Source: an uncultured Erysipelotrichaceae bacterium (GTDB lineage Bacteria > Bacillota_I > Bacilli_A > RFN20 > CAG-826). Taken from it: a DNA stretch of 64,000 bases. Positions 35,372 to 45,101 of this stretch are shown here, piece by piece. Numbering within the stretch: the first letter of the stretch is position 1; every line of letters starts with the position of its first letter. Where the stretch lies: assembly GCA_902799855.1 (NCBI GenBank), contig CADCCA010000001.1:8699-72698 (forward strand). The letters run 5' to 3'. A program made the position numbers and the translations under genes. Under the pieces are notes generated by a model that did not search any database, was not told where the DNA came from, and saw only the letters and a program-made list of their open reading frames with translations.

Positions 35372-35575
35372 ATGAAAACGATGAATATAGATTACGCAGA
35401 ATTATTAAAACAATATAGAGAAAAGATGTTTTTGTCACAAAGAGATTTAGCGGTAAAATTCGGCGTTTCTTATACAACTGTCAATAGATGGGAAACAGAA
35501 AAGTTTGCTCAAACTATTCAAACGAAGAAGAAATTATACAGTCTTTTTAAGAAAGCTGGGTTAATTAAGCATTAA
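35372..35575 (+). CDS. XRE-family helix-turn-helix protein (67 aa)
   Basis: LLKQYREKMFLSQRDLAVKF then VSYTTVNRWETEK is a clear XRE/Cro DNA-binding domain filling most of the protein. It lies 84 bp upstream of the dNTPase gene and may regulate it. No strong ribosome site. TATAAA lies about 11 nt upstream, so a leaderless or near-leaderless start is possible. A second ATG at 35381 is an alternative start. Confidence 0.7.
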   Translation: MKTMNIDYAELLKQYREKMFLSQRDLAVKFGVSYTTVNRWETEKFAQTIQTKKKLYSLFKKAGLIKH

Positions 35576-35659
35576 ACCAAATTGTCTACATGTGCCAAAC
35601 AAGTGTTTTAATTTGAAATAGCTTTTTTTTCGCAATAATTTCTGTGATATACTTATCAC

Positions 35660-36898
35660 ATGAACGATAAGTTAGACATTTACTTTAGCAAAGTGTTTTG
35701 CAGAATGCGTCATAAGACGCAACTATATAACGGAAACGCAGATGATCATTATCACACGAGATTGCAACATACATTAGAAGTTGAAGAAATAGCTTTAAGA
35801 ATGGCTCGATTGATTAGTGCTTCTATGGACTATGTCTCTTTTGATTTGGCAAAAATATCTAAAATAGCTCTTCTTCATGATATAGGTCACACACCATTCG
35901 GACACGCCGGTGAAAGAGCTTTATATGAAATTGTTTCAGGGAAATGCTCAGAGAAGTATGATTTGCCTGATTTTAAAAAGAACAAACTAGCGATTGGCTT
36001 TAAGCATAATTTAAATTCTGGTCTCCTATATATTGAGAATGTCAGATTTAATAAAATAGACTACGATGTTTTAGACGGAATAGTTAAGCATACAAGTCTT
36101 TCACAAAATAAGAGAGAACGATTAGATTACGGGTTCGAATATATTTTTGCAAATAGGAAGGCAGATTATGAAGACAATTATCCTTGCACATTAGAAGGGT
36201 TAATTGTTGCTTATGCAGACGAAATAGCACAAGTGTGTTCAGATTATCTTGATATTTGTTTAGATGTAGAATCAAGAGGTAAAAAGGTTTCCTTTGAATG
36301 TCCTCCATACAACCAATTAGAATCTATATCATCCGAGAATAGGGTAACCGCAAAAATGGCATGTGAGTATTTGGTTAATCTTTTTGTAACTTGTTTTAAG
36401 CGTTGCAAAACTCTTGGCGTTTTTAAGAAAAATGTTTTTACTAAATTAATCAAAGAATTCAACGATGCGCGCAAAAAATATATAAAAAAGAATAAGACTA
36501 TTTCAAAATACGATTCAGAAAAGAAAAATGTAATCAAATCGCTTTATTCTGTTTTCTATCATTATCCAGAAGAGATGAATAATGATTTCTTTAATGATTT
36601 TGCTTATAGAGCAAAAAAGATTGAATATAAGACAAACTTTGTTCTGAATGAAGTTGAGTTTGGTTTAAGCACAAAAGAAGAAATAATTTCTTTCGTTGTA
36701 AGGATACAAGAATTAGTTTTTGGAAATGATCAATCAATTTTTTCGAATACAGTATTTAAAGATTACAAAGCTATTTTGAAATTGTACAATAGGAGTATAG
36801 CAATTTATATTTCTAAAATGACAGACAATTATGCAGACCATAAATACAAAAAATATAGAAGAAAGTATAAGAAATACTTGACTTTTCTAAAGGTATAG
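35660..36898 (+). CDS. HD-domain deoxynucleotide triphosphohydrolase-like protein (412 aa)
   Basis: HTRLQHTLEVEEIA (residues 32-45) and LLHDIGHTPFGHAGE (71-85, HD pair at 73-74) are the metal-binding motifs of dGTPase-type enzymes. FKHNLNSGLLYIE and CTLEGLIVAYADEIAQ extend the match. The enzyme would strip triphosphate from dGTP or related dNTPs. Such enzymes tune dNTP pools, and some family members deplete nucleotides during phage infection. TATACT lies 6 nt before the ATG and no ribosome site exists, so the mRNA is probably leaderless. A GNRA-loop terminator follows. Confidence 0.82.
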   Translation: MNDKLDIYFSKVFCRMRHKTQLYNGNADDHYHTRLQHTLEVEEIALRMARLISASMDYVSFDLAKISKIALLHDIGHTPFGHAGERALYEIVSGKCSEKYDLPDFKKNKLAIGFKHNLNSGLLYIENVRFNKIDYDVLDGIVKHTSLSQNKRERLDYGFEYIFANRKADYEDNYPCTLEGLIVAYADEIAQVCSDYLDICLDVESRGKKVSFECPPYNQLESISSENRVTAKMACEYLVNLFVTCFKRCKTLGVFKKNVFTKLIKEFNDARKKYIKKNKTISKYDSEKKNVIKSLYSVFYHYPEEMNNDFFNDFAYRAKKIEYKTNFVLNEVEFGLSTKEEIISFVVRIQELVFGNDQSIFSNTVFKDYKAILKLYNRSIAIYISKMTDNYADHKYKKYRRKYKKYLTFLKV

Positions 36899-36943
36899 TT
36901 AGAATATAGATATCAAAAAAGAAGAACTTAGTTGTTCTAAAAT

Positions 36944-36966
36944 ACCTCAGAAATGAGGTTTTTTGT
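36944..36966 (+). terminator. Intrinsic terminator after the dNTPase gene
   Basis: ACCTCA and TGAGGT close a GAAA tetraloop, followed by a run of six T. Confidence 0.85.
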
Positions 36967-37027
36967 TGCCTTTAAATAAAAATAAGTGTCACATAATCAC
37001 AGGTATGGAATCCTGAAATGAATTTTG

Positions 37028-37104
37028 TTAGAAAAACAATTCTATCAAATTATACTTTAATATCGTAAAATAAAAATAGACAAACACATAGAAGGAGAAA
37101 CAAT
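37028..37104 (+). promoter_or_regulatory. Promoter and 5'UTR of the V8-like protease gene
   Basis: TTAGAA (37028-37033) and TATACT (37051-37056) have a 17-bp spacer. From the -10 box on, the sequence (AATATCGTAAAATAAAA, then TAGACAA) matches the leader of the secreted repeat protein at 16381. AAGGAG follows. Confidence 0.6.
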
Positions 37105-38565
37105 ATGAAAAGCAAGAACATTTTTCTTAGTTTAACATTATTGATTGGTACATCATTATGCGCTTTTTCACTTAGTAAAAATTTTAATGCAAGGCCAGTT
37201 TATGCTGACAATAATGAAGCCAATAGTCACCAAGAAACATTTACTATCAACGACAATGACGATAATAACAGTTCGTTTTTAGGAGATGAATATAAATCTT
37301 TTAAACAACAATCCTATTATGAGAAATATGAACCGCATTATTTAAATAGCGAAAGAGATACAATTCCTGCTAATGCAAACATTGTTAAAAATATTCATTC
37401 TGGAAATAACAGTGGGGTATATTATGAGTCTTTCGATCCGTCTCATTTTAGCCAAGTGACAAGTACGCCAGCGAATAATGTGAAGAATCAAGAGACACAT
37501 ACTACTTTCACTCGTGGACAAGTTTTGAATCCAAAGGATTCAGAACATTGCCCAACAGCTAGAATGATTGCTATATTTTATAATGTTTACCATTCACCAA
37601 CTGATGGCCCTTATGAAATATGGTGTTATGGGACTGCTTTTCTAGAAGGCCCTTATTTGGCGGTAACTTCAGGGCATTGTGTTTATGGGGATGTATCTAA
37701 TGATAACACTGATAATCCGAGATTTGCTGATGAAATCAAATTCTATTTTGGCTTAAACGGCTCTAGTGAAATCAGCGATAGTTATTCGCACTTTGCGAAA
37801 GCACAAACCTCTTATATCGAACTAGATTATGCATTAACTAAAAGTCATTTAAGAGATTGGGCAGCTGTTGAATTAGACAGAAGAGTCGGCGATGATATCG
37901 GATGGTATGGTAAAATATCAAACTTGACAACAGTAGGAGCAACTGTAACTTCTTATGGATATCCAGGAAACGCTAATCCAGCTGATACAATGTTTGAATA
38001 TAGCGGAGTAATTGTTGACAATCCAAGTGGTGCTGGTTTTAAAATTGACTATTCAATCATATCTGCACCAGGACAGTCTGGTTCTCCTATTTTTTGGGAA
38101 AACGAAAATGGGGTTAAATTTGTTTGTGGCATTTTAAGCGCTGCTAATGCTGCCAACACCCAATCAGGAGGCCCTTATTTCACAACATTCATCTTTAATT
38201 TTTTGAATAGGTATTTTACCTATCAATCAGGGAGTTATTCATATCCAAATTTACATTTTAACACAACCCAAAACAATACAGGCAATTATAAAATCAGAAT
38301 AACTAATGATTCATCTTGGATTAGATCGGTTCAATATAATTCAAAAATGTGCTTCTATAATGATGGAATAAACTGGCAAAATTTATCTGATAAGGTAACA
38401 ATTACAATAAATCCTTATTCCAGCGTAATAGTAACGATTTATAAAAACTGGTTTGCTGATGCAATTGTTGCATCGTATGTTTATCAAGGCAAAAGGTGTA
38501 TTACTTGTGCTAATAATGTACAAAATAGCCAGCCAAGTGAGCACTATAATCTAATTAATGCGTAG
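37105..38565 (+). CDS. Secreted V8-like (S1B) serine protease with C-terminal KMCF domain (486 aa)
   Basis: The signal peptide (MKSKNIFLSLTLLIGTSLCA) is a close copy of the one at 16381. The protease domain shows all three catalytic residues: His191 in TSGHCVYG, Asp251 in DWAAVELD and Ser326 in GQSGSPIF. This matches glutamyl-endopeptidase-type enzymes. A propeptide of about 100 residues seems to precede it. The C-terminal 100 residues contain one KMCFYNDGINW repeat unit, shared with the protein at 16381. It would cut proteins outside the cell. The ABC transporter gene follows 8 bp after the stop. Confidence 0.88.
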   Translation: MKSKNIFLSLTLLIGTSLCAFSLSKNFNARPVYADNNEANSHQETFTINDNDDNNSSFLGDEYKSFKQQSYYEKYEPHYLNSERDTIPANANIVKNIHSGNNSGVYYESFDPSHFSQVTSTPANNVKNQETHTTFTRGQVLNPKDSEHCPTARMIAIFYNVYHSPTDGPYEIWCYGTAFLEGPYLAVTSGHCVYGDVSNDNTDNPRFADEIKFYFGLNGSSEISDSYSHFAKAQTSYIELDYALTKSHLRDWAAVELDRRVGDDIGWYGKISNLTTVGATVTSYGYPGNANPADTMFEYSGVIVDNPSGAGFKIDYSIISAPGQSGSPIFWENENGVKFVCGILSAANAANTQSGGPYFTTFIFNFLNRYFTYQSGSYSYPNLHFNTTQNNTGNYKIRITNDSSWIRSVQYNSKMCFYNDGINWQNLSDKVTITINPYSSVIVTIYKNWFADAIVASYVYQGKRCITCANNVQNSQPSEHYNLINA

Positions 38566-38573
38566 TGTAAATT

Positions 38574-40637
38574 ATGCTGATATTCCAAAATGTTTTTTAC
38601 GCGTATAAAAAGGATGAGTTCGTCTTAAAAGATCTAAACATTGAGTTGCCTGAATCAGGTTTTGTGCTTATAAAAGGCAAGAGTGGTTCAGGAAAAACTA
38701 CGCTGATTAATCTTATTTCTGGTTTAGATGTTCCTACAAAAGGAAAGATAATATTCCAAAATGAACCTCTAACAGAAAAAGTTTTAGACGGCTTCAGAAA
38801 GAAAGATGCCAGTATAGTTTATCAAGACTTAAATTTAATCAGAAATCTTTCTATAAAAGACAATTTGCAAATTGCTTTTGAGGCAAGTGGTTTTGATTAT
38901 AGTGAAAAAATGGTCAAAGAATGTTTTAAAATAGTGAGTTTAAATTTTGACGAGATTATAAACCGTTTCCCAAATGAATTGTCTGGTGGGCAACAGCAAA
39001 GAGTTGCAATTGTCAGATCTTTAATTAAAAAACCAAAAATATTGATTCTAGACGAACCAACATCTGCCCTTGATTACAACAATGCAGAAGATGTTTTGAA
39101 AGTGTTAAAGAAACTATCTGAGAAGATTCTTGTTATTGTTGCAAGTCACGATTTATTAAGATTAGAGAAACTTGCAACTCAAGTTATTTCGCTTGATTAT
39201 GAAGATGTCAATAACAATCTTGATTCGAACATTGATCTCGAAAAAATAAATGATAGTGGAGAAAGACACAGAAAGAATTTGTCCTTCCGTTCGATTTTTT
39301 CTTTTGTGTTATCTCTTAGGTTTAAAAATAGATTTAGAATTATTGGTTCGATTGTTGCCAATGTCCTTTTATTGCTTTTGATAACATTCTCATCTTGTTT
39401 GATTTTTAACGATGGGAACGAATCATTGCTGAGCGGTCAAAAAAGCATGCATTCGCCATATTTTATGCTTTCACTAGAAGAAGAAAAAAATGGTATGCAC
39501 CAATATGCCTCTTTTGATGAAGAAATTGAAAAGAAAATGTTAGCAAGAGGATATTCGCGTTTTTCTTATATTGGACAATATATGACCTTCTTCCAAGATG
39601 AGGAACTGCCATATATTGATCACAAGATTTCATTTTTCACATCATATAGAAGTAGCAATTACGCAATCGAATTAAATGAAAATTTGAGCTTTAATTTTGA
39701 TAAAAGAATAGATGAAACCAAGCAACAATTGCCAAAAGAATTCAATGAAATTGCTATCACTTCATCTGTGGCGGACTTCTTGGTTGATTATGCTTTTGAA
39801 GATAAGTCTGAAAGTGGTGGTGGAATAAGAAGAGTCAAAAAATATAGTGATATTAATGATTTAATAGAAAATGGCTATTGCTACGATAAGAAAATCACAG
39901 CAATTTTGGAAACGCCAGATAAAAATTATTTAAACTTCCTTGATAAAGATGATTCTAGTAGTCAAAAGAAATGGGAAGGATTTACAATCGCAAAATGTGT
40001 GTTTGTGAAAAACGGCTATAATGATTGGTTACAAACTCAATCAGATGAATATTTTGATTTCACAATTTATGACAGGCCTCTATATATGCTTGGCAAAAAT
40101 AAAAACAATACTCGCTCAACTTTAAAAGAAATCAATAGTTTCTCTTATCAAAAAGACCAATCGAAATATCAAGTAAAAATCAATAATCTTTATAATAATT
40201 ATCTTTCCTTTAGCGGTGAATTCAAAATAGATCGTTATCCAGGAATAATATTGCTGATTATAGTTTTTACTCTCATTTTGATTTCATTTTTAATTACTTC
40301 GTCATTGTTCTCTTCAATAACTAAAAAAGATGATATAAGTTTAGGAATCATTCATAGCTTGGGTGCAAATAAAAAGAGCATATGCGCAATTGTATTTCTC
40401 GCACTAGGTTTATTATTAATTATTGAATTATTAATTTATGCCACTAGTTATACGGCAGTATGGTTTATCGTAAACAGTATTATTTCGACCGAATTCAATT
40501 TCTTTGCTTTTGTTTCATTGCCACTTTTATTGTCTTTGTTGTTTTTGTTTGCGTTATCAACGCTATCTATTCTGCCAGGGCTCAAAAAAGCAACTGCAGT
40601 CAAGCCTTTAGCAATAGTGAGAGATTATTACAAATAA
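38574..40637 (+). CDS. MacB-type ABC transporter, ATPase fused to FtsX-like permease (687 aa)
   Basis: The N-terminal ATPase has Walker A GKSGSGKTT (35-43), signature LSGGQQQRVAIV, Walker B ILILDEPTSALD and the switch His in ASHD. A first membrane helix follows near residue 260, then a large outside region (about 280-560). Three C-terminal helices (IILLIIVFTLILISFLI, AIVFLALGLLLIIELLI, LPLLLSLLFLFALSTL) complete the MacB/FtsX topology. Such transporters work on peptides or lipoproteins at the outer face by mechanical motion. The gene lies 8 bp after the protease, so it may act on the same substrate or protect against its products. Confidence 0.88.
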   Translation: MLIFQNVFYAYKKDEFVLKDLNIELPESGFVLIKGKSGSGKTTLINLISGLDVPTKGKIIFQNEPLTEKVLDGFRKKDASIVYQDLNLIRNLSIKDNLQIAFEASGFDYSEKMVKECFKIVSLNFDEIINRFPNELSGGQQQRVAIVRSLIKKPKILILDEPTSALDYNNAEDVLKVLKKLSEKILVIVASHDLLRLEKLATQVISLDYEDVNNNLDSNIDLEKINDSGERHRKNLSFRSIFSFVLSLRFKNRFRIIGSIVANVLLLLLITFSSCLIFNDGNESLLSGQKSMHSPYFMLSLEEEKNGMHQYASFDEEIEKKMLARGYSRFSYIGQYMTFFQDEELPYIDHKISFFTSYRSSNYAIELNENLSFNFDKRIDETKQQLPKEFNEIAITSSVADFLVDYAFEDKSESGGGIRRVKKYSDINDLIENGYCYDKKITAILETPDKNYLNFLDKDDSSSQKKWEGFTIAKCVFVKNGYNDWLQTQSDEYFDFTIYDRPLYMLGKNKNNTRSTLKEINSFSYQKDQSKYQVKINNLYNNYLSFSGEFKIDRYPGIILLIIVFTLILISFLITSSLFSSITKKDDISLGIIHSLGANKKSICAIVFLALGLLLIIELLIYATSYTAVWFIVNSIISTEFNFFAFVSLPLLLSLLFLFALSTLSILPGLKKATAVKPLAIVRDYYK

Positions 40638-41038
40638 AAACTTCCAAGAAGCTCAACTAGCAACATAAAAGTAGACACAATATTACAAAAATCTAAACAG
40701 TGATTTTAAGTTCGAAACGAAAAAAATATAAAGAATAAGTCTCAAATTAAATATTACAAATATGCCTAATTCGTGTTGCCGAGCATAAAACCATTGAATT
40801 TCTAAATTAAATAATCCAGATTTATGGGCATAGAAAACAGATTACTACTTTGTAGTTAAAGATAATTGACACTAATATCGATTTTCATTAACTTTTTAAA
40901 GCCTGTAATATTTGATGATTTAAAACAACTAATTTAGCCAACGTTATTGGCAAATTTAAAAATTCTATGGGTTTGGGTAACTGTGAAATGAATTTCATGC
41001 GTTTCGCATAGTTTTTGTATAAAAAGCCTATTAAAATA
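40638..41038. other. Gene-free stretch between transporter and lipoprotein genes
   Basis: No ORF or RNA gene was recognised. There is a small inverted repeat GCCAA/TTGGC near 40938-40952 and several A/T-rich promoter-like strings. The stretch separates the protease-transporter pair from the lipoprotein and cysteine-peptidase genes. Confidence 0.4.
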
Positions 41039-41068
41039 TTGATACTAGTGATATATTGAAAATATAAG
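41039..41068 (+). promoter_or_regulatory. Promoter of the lipoprotein and cysteine-peptidase operon
   Basis: TTGATA (41039-41044) and TATAAG (41063-41068) have an 18-bp spacer. Only 9 nt separate the -10 box from the ATG at 41078, and no Shine-Dalgarno is present. Confidence 0.55.
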
Positions 41069-41077
41069 GCCTTTGAT

Positions 41078-41800
41078 ATGAAAAAAACGCAATTATTCGA
41101 TTTTGGATTGTTTTTATGTTTGGCGTTGCCTTTTCTTTTTGGTTGTTCCAAATCTATAAACGATCAAACATATCATAGCACAAATAATAATTCTGATTAT
41201 TCTGACTTTGGTTCAATTGAAGCCTCCAAGGAAGAAACTATTGAAAGCCAAGACAACACTAGTTTGTCTAATTATTCCGACCATGTTGATGGAGAAGCTA
41301 TTGTATATTCTTATTCATGCATATCTTATGAGGAATTTTTTGCATTCTTTACTGATTTCTCCATTTCTAATTTCGCTTCTTTCATAACTTTTAATTTTGA
41401 TAATTGTGATGGAATTACATCTGAATTTGTATTTGAAGGCTACCCAGTTTCGGCGGATATCAATCGTCAAAAAGTGGCCACAACCTCGTTCAAATATTTT
41501 AATTTCTCCTTTTCTTTTTTTAGTATTGATAGAAATGTTATTGGAGAGGATAATAGTTGCTTAATCTCCATTGAAAAGGCCATGATTGTTGATATAGATT
41601 CCGTAGACCATTCCAATTTGGTATATTCTCTTGAAAAGCAAAACGCCAATGCTTGGAAAGTATCCTTATTATTTGATGGAAAGTCGATTTCTTCGCTGAA
41701 AATAAAATTTAATAATCAACAAAATGAAAATGTTGTAACGGAATATTGCAAACTACTTATTGATAATATTGTTTTGCTAAAAGGAGATAAGAATGTTTAA
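41078..41800 (+). CDS. Lipoprotein of unknown function (240 aa)
   Basis: A lipoprotein signal (MKKTQLFDFGLFLCLALPFL, then the box LFGC with Cys at about residue 23) is followed by a Ser/Asn/Thr-rich linker and an unrecognised domain rich in Phe and Ser. It probably sits outside, anchored in the membrane. It overlaps the next gene by 8 nt and is therefore co-translated with the cysteine peptidase. The start is near-leaderless. Confidence 0.7.
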   Translation: MKKTQLFDFGLFLCLALPFLFGCSKSINDQTYHSTNNNSDYSDFGSIEASKEETIESQDNTSLSNYSDHVDGEAIVYSYSCISYEEFFAFFTDFSISNFASFITFNFDNCDGITSEFVFEGYPVSADINRQKVATTSFKYFNFSFSFFSIDRNVIGEDNSCLISIEKAMIVDIDSVDHSNLVYSLEKQNANAWKVSLLFDGKSISSLKIKFNNQQNENVVTEYCKLLIDNIVLLKGDKNV

Positions 41801-44090
41801 AAAAATAATACTTGCTGTGGCCCTAAGCCTAGCTGCTTGCACCTCAATTGCCTTTGTTCATAACGATTTGAATACTATTTGTCCTGAGGAGCAGATATCC
41901 AACGATTCTCTTGAGGATACTGAAATTGCCGCGCTCTATAGCTCTTTAACAAATAACACAAAATTATATTTAACGGATTACTATTCGACATATTATTTTT
42001 CAAATCTTTCTGAAAACTATGGTAGAAATGTGAAGGGCTCTTGTACGTATGTTGCTCTTGGCATGTTGCTTTCATTTTATGATACATACTGGGATGATAG
42101 TTTTGTTCCTGAAAATTATGATATGATTACCATGCTTTCTTCAAATGCATTGTCCTTGGATTTAGAATCTCCTGGTACATACCAAGAGTCATATTCATTG
42201 GTAGGTGGGCTGACAACGGCTGAATATTATCAAGTTGTAGAACAGTATTCTAACTTTTACTTTCATTTGAAATTAATCCAAATGGGAAAAGAACATTTTG
42301 GGCAATACAAATTTGACAACCCATCGCAACCTTGTGCTCTCACATATTCGGAGTTATATGATTTAACATCCTATTATCTTTACACATATCTTGGAAAAAG
42401 TAGTTCAGATGTTGAAATATTTTCTAGCGTAACAGCTGGTGTTTCGGCTAAAAATTTTACGATTTCAATGGTCGAGCAAGGAATTCCTGTGATTTTAAGA
42501 ATGGGGCATCTTAATAGAACTGGCGGACATGCCATGATTGCTTATGACTACGATGAAGACAATGATGATATTTATGTCCATGCTGGATGGGGATCAGATT
42601 CAACGCATGTTACACTTGACGATATCGATTACGATGATTATTGGGATGCATTAGCTATTGTGCCACATTCTAATCATTCACATTCAAACAATTTTAAATA
42701 TTCAAATGGATACCAAGAAATTGAAACACACTGTTCGTGTCATTTTGTTATTCCTTATAACATTGATATTTTAGATGGCAACTATAGAGATACTATTCCT
42801 GTCTTCAAATGGTATTGTTTAAATCATGAAAAATGGTTTGTTAATCAAAACCTCAAATATCATTTCTCGCTTTTAAACAGCAACAGAAATGAACTTTTTA
42901 CTATTGATGTTGATGGAGATGAATATAGGCTTACTCAAAGTCAATGGGATTTGGCTTTATCGTTGAACAATAGGAAATATTACGCATATGTTGAACCATT
43001 TTCTAGCGTCTACCCATATTGGGATGATTATGCTTATTCAGAGTTATTTGCCCAGTCACAAGATTTTAAATGGGCGACTGTGATTGAACCTACTGACTAT
43101 GATTTTGCTGATGCATATCCAACAGACACAAGTACACAAACCAACTATATCAATCATTATGTTGATGGTCTATCTTTTAGCACTAGACGTTATCGTACTG
43201 GGTACATTCATGATGAATATATCGTTATGTCATGCATTAGAAACAATATTAATTCAGCTTGGATTGAATATGTATTCGTTGATCCTATCATCCGTCTCGA
43301 TGTTGAATTGTCATATTGGCGTTCTGTTTCTTATGAACACCTTTCAAGCAGCAACGGAAATGCAACGCTTGACGCAAAAATTAACGGAGCATGGTCGATG
43401 CAACTGGATTTATTATCTTCGTCAACTAATTTACCGACCGATAGGAATTATCCAACTTGGTACACTATCGAATTTGAGCAACCTGTTTACGAAATAAGAT
43501 TTAATTGTAACACTACGTATGTCTCCAATAATGAAAATAATCGTGGAAGAATTTGCATCGGTAATTTAGCTATTTGGAATTATGGCTCACTATCTGGAGA
43601 CGAACTTGATTATGATACTTCGTTATGGTCTGGCGTGCCATCCAACAACAACAACTGTTATGCTTATGCTTTAAATAATCAAGTTTATCCTGGAACAAAT
43701 TCAATTTGGTACAAACAGCAACCAGGAGAATATGCAGGTGCAACTTGCACTATATATGACAAACAGCATTTGGTTGCTGCTGTTCAGGCTGATTTTCAAA
43801 AATACAATTCTGACTTTGGAACGCATCTAACATTTGAGGAAGTGGGTCGATTTGAAGAATGCCCAAAAGGAACATATAAAGTCGCATTAGTTTCTTATTT
43901 TGACGATTATCATTGGTATAGGCAAGATTCTGATGGATTTTGGTCACACAAGCCAGGAACTACCCCTGTTAGATTGCTAGACAGCTCTTTTAACCCTATA
44001 TTTGATCCATATTTAGCGGACATTAGTCCATATGTAAATTTTCTTGGCTTTTTTGCTGTAACTCCATGGAACAACATTTATGAGGCTTAG
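41793..44090 (+). CDS. Secreted or lipid-anchored two-domain cysteine peptidase (765 aa)
   Basis: The N-terminus (MFKKIILAVALSLAAC) can be read as a signal peptide or as a lipobox (LAAC, Cys16). The first domain has the nucleophile in GSCTYVALGMLLSFYD (Cys84) and a His in GGHAMIAYDYDED near residue 246, followed by YVHAGWGS, as in papain-fold C10/C39-type peptidases. A beta-rich middle region follows. The second catalytic-looking domain near residues 615-760 has NNCYAYALN and DYHWYRQDSDGFWSHKPG, a Cys/His set typical of an NlpC/P60-like fold. AAGGAG lies before the ATG. Probably degrades proteins or peptides outside. The partner lipoproteins flank it with overlap or 1-nt gap. Confidence 0.75.
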   Translation: MFKKIILAVALSLAACTSIAFVHNDLNTICPEEQISNDSLEDTEIAALYSSLTNNTKLYLTDYYSTYYFSNLSENYGRNVKGSCTYVALGMLLSFYDTYWDDSFVPENYDMITMLSSNALSLDLESPGTYQESYSLVGGLTTAEYYQVVEQYSNFYFHLKLIQMGKEHFGQYKFDNPSQPCALTYSELYDLTSYYLYTYLGKSSSDVEIFSSVTAGVSAKNFTISMVEQGIPVILRMGHLNRTGGHAMIAYDYDEDNDDIYVHAGWGSDSTHVTLDDIDYDDYWDALAIVPHSNHSHSNNFKYSNGYQEIETHCSCHFVIPYNIDILDGNYRDTIPVFKWYCLNHEKWFVNQNLKYHFSLLNSNRNELFTIDVDGDEYRLTQSQWDLALSLNNRKYYAYVEPFSSVYPYWDDYAYSELFAQSQDFKWATVIEPTDYDFADAYPTDTSTQTNYINHYVDGLSFSTRRYRTGYIHDEYIVMSCIRNNINSAWIEYVFVDPIIRLDVELSYWRSVSYEHLSSSNGNATLDAKINGAWSMQLDLLSSSTNLPTDRNYPTWYTIEFEQPVYEIRFNCNTTYVSNNENNRGRICIGNLAIWNYGSLSGDELDYDTSLWSGVPSNNNNCYAYALNNQVYPGTNSIWYKQQPGEYAGATCTIYDKQHLVAAVQADFQKYNSDFGTHLTFEEVGRFEECPKGTYKVALVSYFDDYHWYRQDSDGFWSHKPGTTPVRLLDSSFNPIFDPYLADISPYVNFLGFFAVTPWNNIYEA

Positions 44091-44091
44091 T

Positions 44092-44868
44092 ATGAAAAAT
44101 ATCAATCGACCTTTGCTTTATTTTCTTTTAGCACCGTTCTCTGCATACTTTGTTTCGTGTTCGAATAATAATATCGTTTCAGAAAATATCGATTTTTCTG
44201 GTCTCAGTAGAAACGAGATTCGTGAAACTTTTAACAACAATGATTATTTGGAATATTTAAATTATTCATTTTTTACTTTCAAAGATAAAAATGTTGTCGT
44301 TGAATATGATGATAATAACAAAGTTTGTATTTGTGAATCATATAACAAACCTAGTCTTACTACTGAAAGCATTAATGGAATTGCAAATCAAGACACTGTT
44401 TTTGATGTTGTTTCTAAAATTGGATTGCCTTCTTGGGAAGGTGTTTATTCACAAGAAGATGCGTCTCTTGATTTTGCTAAATCAGAAAATATTATGTGCA
44501 GAGTTTCTTTTAACAAAAGTAGCTCTAGTCTTTTAGTTAATGATGTTGAGATTCTAGATAAAAACGACCCTTCCTCGTGGTTTGATGAAGAAAAGGTTGA
44601 TCTTCCAACTATAGACAATGCTTTTACAATTAAGGAAGGAATGAGTATTGATGATGTTGTTACAGTATTAGGCAAACCTCAACGCGACATTGGAAGCGGA
44701 GCAATTATTTTTGAATTTGATTTATTTGGAAATAAAAAAATAGACATCTGGATGGTAAATAACTCAGATTTAGAAAACACATTTCAGAGCGAAAATGCCA
44801 CTATAATTTATGGAACGCATTATTTATATGTTGTTGAGACAAAAATAATTGGTCGTGATACCAACTAG
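44092..44868 (+). CDS. Lipoprotein with two SmpA/BamE-like domains (258 aa)
   Basis: The ATG at 44092, 1 nt after the previous stop, gives a clean lipoprotein signal ending in FVSC near residue 23. A start at 44080 is possible but adds only four codons. The second half contains IKEGMSIDDVVTVLGKPQRD and then FEFDLFG, the pattern of SmpA/OmlA-like folds. An earlier stretch NQDTVFDVVSKIGLPSWEGV looks like a divergent first copy. Such domains bind proteins and inhibitors. It may control the adjacent peptidase. That is inference. Confidence 0.68.
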   Translation: MKNINRPLLYFLLAPFSAYFVSCSNNNIVSENIDFSGLSRNEIRETFNNNDYLEYLNYSFFTFKDKNVVVEYDDNNKVCICESYNKPSLTTESINGIANQDTVFDVVSKIGLPSWEGVYSQEDASLDFAKSENIMCRVSFNKSSSSLLVNDVEILDKNDPSSWFDEEKVDLPTIDNAFTIKEGMSIDDVVTVLGKPQRDIGSGAIIFEFDLFGNKKIDIWMVNNSDLENTFQSENATIIYGTHYLYVVETKIIGRDTN

Positions 44869-44945
44869 TTCTAGCACCATCAAGACTTGTTTTTTTAGGC
44901 TCTATTGAACTGAGATGTACCCAAAATCCTAGGCAAGGAGGAAGG

Positions 44946-45101
44946 ATATTTTTCATATCAAAACTTACAGTGGAATTTAAACTCGAATGTATTGAGAAAT
45001 TCAAAAACCATGAGAAGATTGAAGTTCCAAAAGGTTACAAATTCAAAGGGCGCTGCATCTGCCAAGATGTTCTTCTTGCTCAAAAAAATAATCATCCTTA
45101 A
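44946..45101 (+). pseudogene. IS3-family OrfA remnant
   Basis: The frame SKLTVEFKLECIEKFKNHEK, then IEVPKGYKFKGRC, matches the N-terminus of IS3-type OrfA transposase helix-turn-helix proteins, then stops after about 50 codons. GGAGG stands upstream but the start codon position now reads ATA. No OrfB or terminal repeats were found, so this is a dead fragment. The rest of 44869-45311 holds nothing recognised. Confidence 0.5.
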
